The notes beneath the pieces were generated by a model. It made no database searches, was not told the DNA's origin, and saw only the letters and a program-made list of their open reading frames with translations. This document shows, piece after piece, positions 8,068-11,643 of a DNA stretch of 11,643 bases (positions are counted from its first letter, which is position 1; each line of letters opens with the position of its first letter). The translations under genes were made by a program, and so were the position numbers. The DNA is from Bacteriovoracaceae bacterium UBA2394 (lineage in GTDB: Bacteria > Bdellovibrionota > UBA2394). The stretch covers positions 3,360-15,002 of the forward strand of contig DDSI01000112.1 in assembly GCA_002343335.1 (NCBI GenBank). The letters are read 5' to 3'.

Positions 8068-8101
8068 GATTCTTAAACAATTTCAAAAAGCGGCACTGAA
8101 C

Positions 8102-8341
8102 CTAAATCGACGTAATCGTAAAAAATCCATCGGCATCGTCGGTACGGATGGCGGAGTTCCAGCCATATCCATCTAAAAGCTGAATGGGTTTTGCGAAATC
8201 GTAAAATACGCCCTGAGAATACGTGGTGAACACGTCGTGCAGCTTCACGGTTCCTTCAGAGTCTTTCCAAATTGCCACTCGCGCAACGCCGGAACCACAG
8301 GACTTTCTTTCAGTTGCATTCTGGTTGGATGGAGCTTGCAT
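8102..8341 (-). CDS. Small unknown protein (79 residues) with strong ribosome-binding site
   Basis: I do not recognise this protein. It has no signal peptide or membrane segment and looks soluble: after a polar N-terminus (about 1-17), residues 19-79 read as short beta strands (VARVAIWKD, TVKLHDVFTTY, GFFTITSI) with an FDFAKPIQLLDGYGWN-like centre (the start is YDFAKP). It may be a small beta domain. AGGAGGG on the minus strand, positions 8353-8347, lies 5-6 bases before the ATG, which makes it likely to be a real gene and fixes the start. A possible promoter is TTGCCT (8402-8397), a 16-bp spacer and TATGGT (8380-8375), each 4 of 6 to consensus. It is convergent with nrdJ and lies 67 bp after the 199-residue gene on the same strand, so it could also be read through from pseC. 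Confidence 0.7.
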   Translation of the reverse strand: MQAPSNQNATERKSCGSGVARVAIWKDSEGTVKLHDVFTTYSQGVFYDFAKPIQLLDGYGWNSAIRTDDADGFFTITSI

Positions 8342-8408
8342 GAAAACCCTCCTCGCTTTCAGTTTACAAGAACAACCATAGGACTCGATAGAATAAAGGC
8401 AAGGTCAT

Positions 8409-9008
8409 CTAAAAATTTTTGTGAGGTTGGGCGGATTCCACAGCTCCGACCCAGGTTTTGGTCGGTTTCTTCTCTGCTTTTTTGGACAAAAGCATCTGAA
8501 AATGTTTTGCGATTTTCTGCCAAGTCAGAATGGAGCGCTGATGAGAGGGAGGCCATTCATCCAATTTACGAGCCTCCCAAACAAAATCCGATCCCATCGC
8601 GACGGACACCGTCCGACCAAAGCGAATCTGAGCATCGCCTTGCCAAGGCCAAACTGGAATCTTCGCAAGCACGGCCTCGTCGGATATCCATGCAAGATCT
8701 GAGGCGAGCGCATCACCGGCCGATTTGAAAACTTTTGTCAGGGAGGAAAGCGCCCAGGGGCCCGCAACCACGCCTGCGTCGAAGTCTACCTTCACTTCCC
8801 GCGTAAATTCGGAGCTGTGAATGACATTTAAGCGCACCAGATAGGAAACTTCATTCCCCATCGACACATAAATCGTGCGCTTCCTCAAAATGGATGCTCG
8901 CGCAAAATCATTCTCCACAAAAAGTACGCGCACGCCATGCAAGGCCGAAAAGGATGCGGCCAAGGCTAGAGCAGAGTCAGATGCATTTGAGAGAATGAGC
9001 AGATTCAC
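8409..9008 (-). CDS. Unknown 199-residue protein, downstream of pseC in a likely operon
   Basis: I do not recognise this protein. The start (MNLLILS, a helix to about residue 23, then VRVLFVEND) has the strand-helix-strand look of a Rossmann-like fold but lacks a GxGxxG loop. DFDAGVVAGPWALSSL near residues 75-91 could be another strand-loop-helix. A Trp-rich middle (PVWPWQGDAQIRFGR) and a basic C-terminal third (KKAEKKPTK) follow. It has no signal peptide or clear membrane helix. The start taken is GTG at 9008; an overlapping ATG at 9010 is out of frame. The ribosome site is weak. It begins 31 bp after the pseC stop on the same strand, so co-transcription with a sugar aminotransferase is likely. 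A role in surface-sugar metabolism is only a guess from position. Confidence 0.68.
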   Translation of the reverse strand: MNLLILSNASDSALALAASFSALHGVRVLFVENDFARASILRKRTIYVSMGNEVSYLVRLNVIHSSEFTREVKVDFDAGVVAGPWALSSLTKVFKSAGDALASDLAWISDEAVLAKIPVWPWQGDAQIRFGRTVSVAMGSDFVWEARKLDEWPPSHQRSILTWQKIAKHFQMLLSKKAEKKPTKTWVGAVESAQPHKNF

Positions 9009-9039
9009 ATCTTCGGTCTAGGCCTAACGGATCTCTGAA

Positions 9040-10245
9040 TCAAGCGAGTTGAGTGGATGAATAAGTCGCAACCAGTTTTTCAATTGCGTCGCAAACATCT
9101 TGGACGTCCTGCTCGACCATCCCCGGATAGAGCGGGAGTGAGACCTCTCGAAGATACTCGGCTTCATAAATGGGACAGATACCTCGCTTGAAGCCCAGTT
9201 TGGTGTAATAGGGATGCCAATGAACGGGAATATAATGAACGTTCGCACCAATATTCTCGGCGTGAAGAGCGCGCAAAAATTGATCGCGATCCACCTTCAG
9301 TTTGTCCAACTTGAGACGTAGGGGAAAAAGATGCCACGCGGACTCTGCTCCTTTGGTCTCTACCGGACCTTCAACGTAATCGGCGAGCTGAGAGAAAAAT
9401 CGACGATACTGGTCGACGATTTCTCGTCTTCGCTGAATGAAAACGGGAAGCTTTTTGAGTTGGCTCGTTCCAAGCGCCGCTTGGATATCGGTCATGCGGT
9501 AATTGAATCCCAAAAAATCCTGTCTATAAAATCCCGGAATGTCCGTCCTGGAAATTCCATGAGCGCGAAAAGCTTTTAACCATTTTGCTTCGTCTTCATT
9601 CTTCGTCACAACAAGCCCGCCCTCGCCCGTCGTCATCGACTTCACAGGGTGAAAACTGAATATGGAAAGATCTGCCCAGGTTCCTACTGGCTTTCCTCGA
9701 TAAGTGGCTCCCAAGCTATGGGAGGCGTCATTGATTAATCGAAACCCATATTGCTTCTTGAGCGCTAAAAATTTTTCGTAGTCGCAAGGGTTTCCGCCAA
9801 AATCCACGGGGATTACCGCAGTCACATCGTTCAAATTTCTTAGACGATCGGCATCCAAATTAAGGGTGTGAGGTTCGACATCTTGAAATTCAACCGTGCC
9901 CTGATTGTAGAGAACAGCATTGGAAGTCGCTGCGAACGTGTTCGGCGTTGTCACCACTCGCTTGCCCTTCTCTACTTTGATGAGCGCCATGACAGCGTGA
10001 AGAGCGGCCGTCGCTGAACTGAAGCTCACGGCGTATGGCATCTCCGAAAATTCCGCGACAGCTTCTTCAAAAGCATCCACCGCGGGCCCCGTGGTCAAAA
10101 AATCCGACTTTAAAACTTTAATGACCGCCCCAATGTCGTTGTCATCAATGGATTGCTTTCCATAGGGAAGCCATGTCGCGCGAACGGGCTTGCCCCCGTC
10201 GATGGCTAGTTTCGTCTTTAGCAATGTCCCTCTGGCGCTTTGCAC
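9040..10245 (-). CDS. pseC: DegT/DnrJ-family PLP aminotransferase, probable PseC (pseudaminic acid pathway)
   Basis: The 401-residue product has the full type I fold of sugar nucleotide aminotransferases. Visible elements are SSATAALH (76-83), PNTFAATSNA (101-110), PVDFGGN (146-152), DASHSLGATYRGKPVG (173-188, with the Asp that holds the PLP ring nitrogen) and FSFHPVK with PLP lysine K202 followed by TTGEGG. The opening LPYGKQSIDDNDI...VLKSDFLTTGP and the HPVK context match PseC closely. PseC makes UDP-4-amino-4,6-dideoxy-N-acetyl-beta-L-altrosamine, the second step towards pseudaminic acid used on flagellin or surface glycans. Another 4-amino-sugar transaminase (such as a PglE/ArnB relative) is less likely. 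The GTG start at 10245 has GAGG only 2 bases upstream; TTG at 10224, with AGAGGG 3 bases upstream, is an alternative. No other pse gene is in the window. Confidence 0.88.
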   Translation of the reverse strand: MQSARGTLLKTKLAIDGGKPVRATWLPYGKQSIDDNDIGAVIKVLKSDFLTTGPAVDAFEEAVAEFSEMPYAVSFSSATAALHAVMALIKVEKGKRVVTTPNTFAATSNAVLYNQGTVEFQDVEPHTLNLDADRLRNLNDVTAVIPVDFGGNPCDYEKFLALKKQYGFRLINDASHSLGATYRGKPVGTWADLSIFSFHPVKSMTTGEGGLVVTKNEDEAKWLKAFRAHGISRTDIPGFYRQDFLGFNYRMTDIQAALGTSQLKKLPVFIQRRREIVDQYRRFFSQLADYVEGPVETKGAESAWHLFPLRLKLDKLKVDRDQFLRALHAENIGANVHYIPVHWHPYYTKLGFKRGICPIYEAEYLREVSLPLYPGMVEQDVQDVCDAIEKLVATYSSTQLA

Positions 10246-10298
10246 TACCTCAATTCTATCCTTCGCCTCAGCGTCAAATCCAGATATCTTGGCCCGGC

Positions 10299-10949
10299 AT
10301 GTTCACAGGACAAGCTTTAATGCACCTGCCCTATATCATTGCGGCCTTTATTCCCGCATTGACCTTTCACGAATGGGGCCATGCCGTGATGGCAACTCGC
10401 TTTGGCGATCCCACCCCCAAGCATGCGGGAAGGCTGACGTTAAATCCTTTCGCCCACCTGGATCCGCTTGGAACCATCCTCGTTTTCATCATTCATTTTG
10501 GGTGGGGAAAGCCCGTGCCCATCAATCCCAATAATTTTCGATCTTCGTGGGCGGAGTTTTGGGTGGCCTCTGCGGGACCCCTGATGAATTTTGTCTTGGC
10601 CACCGTTGCGGCAGTTCTCATTCGTCTCGGAGCGCATGAATGGCTGGGTCAGACCTATTCTCAGGTTCTCCTTCTTCTCCTTTGGTACTCTCTCATTATT
10701 AATCTCACTCTTGGGTTTTTTAACTTGCTGCCAATTGGGCCTCTCGATGGCCATACCGTGCTCGCGCGCCTGCTCCCCCGAAACCTATCTCAAAAATTTT
10801 CCGACTGGAACTTAGCCTACGGGGGAACCGTGCTCTTTGGTCTTTTCATCTTAGACTGGGTAACACGCATTGGAATTTTGAGCCGGATGATTCATCTTCC
10901 CACACAGATCGCCGCGAGCCTTCTTCTAGGCGAACGAATTCCATCCTAA
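10299..10949 (+). CDS. Site-2-type (M50) intramembrane zinc metalloprotease family protein
   Basis: From ATG at 10299 the protein has 216 residues. HEWGH at 24-28 is the HEXXH zinc/catalytic motif in the first membrane helix. FGDPTPKHAGRLTLNPFAHLDPLGT and FGWGKPVPINP follow, as in the short bacterial S2P subfamily. NLLPIGPLDGHTVL has the third zinc ligand Asp150. Helices lie near residues 10-27, 57-67, 85-110, 122-146 and 170-190. These proteases cleave substrates within the inner membrane, but the targets of this short, PDZ-less group are largely unknown. The frame extends upstream to 10173, but that would overlap pseC on the other strand and add a polar stretch foreign to the family. ATG at 10320, with AGGA 9 bases upstream, is another possible start, though 10299 gives the usual distance to HEXXH. 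The gene is divergent from pseC with 53 bp between them. Confidence 0.9.
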   Translation: MFTGQALMHLPYIIAAFIPALTFHEWGHAVMATRFGDPTPKHAGRLTLNPFAHLDPLGTILVFIIHFGWGKPVPINPNNFRSSWAEFWVASAGPLMNFVLATVAAVLIRLGAHEWLGQTYSQVLLLLLWYSLIINLTLGFFNLLPIGPLDGHTVLARLLPRNLSQKFSDWNLAYGGTVLFGLFILDWVTRIGILSRMIHLPTQIAASLLLGERIPS

Positions 10950-11019
10950 AAATTCCAGCTTTCGCCCGTTACGTCGTAAATTCTTTCATGCTATGAGCTT
11001 CTTCATTCGGTAAACGTGT

Positions 11020-11643
11020 ATGTATAGACTTCTTTCCACATTGCCCGGGGGGGTGATGGTCCTAATTTTAGGGATAGGAAGTCGCATGCTTTACGCCAAT
11101 CCAGACTGCAAAACTGCAATTACCCATGAATTGAATCCTAGCGCGGTCGCCATCTCGAACGTTGAATCGCGGCTAGACGCGTTAATTAATTTTTGGTGGG
11201 TGTCCGATATTGCGGAAAGCTCTCCCGCAAAATTGATCAATGCTCTCCGAAACATCTTAGGTACTCCGCTTGAGAATGCAAAATTGAAGGAGGCTTTGAA
11301 CGCGGCGAAGGGTCGCCATCCCGAGTGGGCAGAAAAGATTAGGGCTATTGAAAAAAAAGTCTCACCGTCTTCCTGCGATCTTCCGGTGTCCTCTCAAAAT
11401 ACCTGCGTAATGTTTTCTCCGGAATGGTTTGATAGGCCCAGCTTTCGAAGTGATTTTCCTTGGGAGAATTATTTTCAACAATGGCTTCACGTTCAGTTTC
11501 GATTTCCGGAGATGGCCAAGTTCAACGTGGATCTCCAGGTCCTCGATTATGACGGCCTTCGAAATTATTTCCGCGAGTCTGGAATTCCCACGGCTCTAGG
11601 ATCTCATCTCTTCTCCATGCATCGCGAATCCGAACGCATAGGC
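11020..11643 (+). CDS. Secreted protein of unknown function, 3' end beyond the window
   Basis: A frame from ATG at 11020 stays open for 208 codons to the window edge. It starts with a signal peptide: MYRLL, a hydrophobic stretch VMVLILGIG, and LYA at about 24-26 before NPDC. It could be exported to the periplasm or outside; the Cys is not in a lipobox. The mature part has two or more Cys pairs (DCKT, SSCDLP, TCVMF), an Ala/Lys-rich helical region around 70-110, and aromatic-rich segments (PWENYFQQWLHVQFRFPEM) typical of a folded extracytoplasmic domain. I do not recognise the family. The ribosome site is poor; an internal ATG 12 codons in, just after a G-run, would shorten the signal peptide. 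A weak extended -10 (TGCTATGAG) lies upstream near 10989-10997. Confidence 0.65.
   Translation, partial: MYRLLSTLPGGVMVLILGIGSRMLYANPDCKTAITHELNPSAVAISNVESRLDALINFWWVSDIAESSPAKLINALRNILGTPLENAKLKEALNAAKGRHPEWAEKIRAIEKKVSPSSCDLPVSSQNTCVMFSPEWFDRPSFRSDFPWENYFQQWLHVQFRFPEMAKFNVDLQVLDYDGLRNYFRESGIPTALGSHLFSMHRESERIG

Noticed and set aside
8017..8090. tRNA gene or tRNA-derived attachment site suggested by GGTTCGAATC and 7-bp complementary ends
   Set aside because: The element is only 51 bp, has no D or anticodon arm and no T-stem pairing; the ends are part of one long hairpin.
8237..8728. Plus-strand open frame of 163 codons across the region of the two unknown minus-strand genes
   Set aside because: It spans the gap and parts of two opposite genes, has no ribosome site, and its product is basic and repetitive; the minus-strand genes have better signals.

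Overview
The window looks like chromosomal DNA of a Gram-negative bacterium. It encodes a periplasmic S41 protease, two outer-membrane beta-barrels including a TonB-dependent receptor, several signal peptides and an adenosylcobalamin-dependent ribonucleotide reductase. Base composition looks near 50% GC and even throughout, with no transposase, integrase, CRISPR or tRNA gene. The protein set would fit a Bdellovibrio-like or other predatory/delta-type lineage, but that is an inference from gene style and not a demonstrated placement.

Layout. Positions 1-507 (minus) hold the N-terminal part of a Prc/tail-specific protease, preceded by an exact sigma54-type -24/-12 motif. After a 237-bp intergenic region with a potentially folded RNA leader comes a two-gene plus-strand operon: an outer-membrane barrel protein (745-1995) and a compact BtuB-like TonB-dependent receptor (2023-3786). 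A YjdF/DUF2238 inner-membrane protein (3764-4390, minus) runs convergently and overlaps the receptor 3' end by 23 bp. The largest gene is nrdJ (4789-8010, plus). A pair of NrdR-box-like operators lies upstream of it and a long perfect hairpin lies just after its stop. On the minus strand follow a 79-residue unknown protein with a strong ribosome-binding site (8102-8341), then a probable two-gene operon transcribed pseC (9040-10245) to an unrecognised 199-residue protein (8409-9008). Divergent from pseC is a site-2-type M50 membrane protease (10299-10949). The window ends in the 5' part of a secreted protein of unknown function (11020 onward).

How it may fit together. The best supported regulatory link is NrdR control of nrdJ: a 16-bp perfect palindrome and a degenerate partner are 32 bp apart centre to centre, the geometry known for NrdR boxes. 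A softer link is that the nearby BtuB-like receptor could import the cobalamin that NrdJ needs; no recognisable cobalamin riboswitch was seen. PseC indicates pseudaminic-acid-type sugar synthesis, for flagellin or surface glycans, with the other pse genes outside the window. I found no complete new system. The most interesting unexplained items are the structured leader at 599-689, the nrdJ-trailing hairpin, the near-leaderless sigma54-like site, and three unrecognised protein genes.
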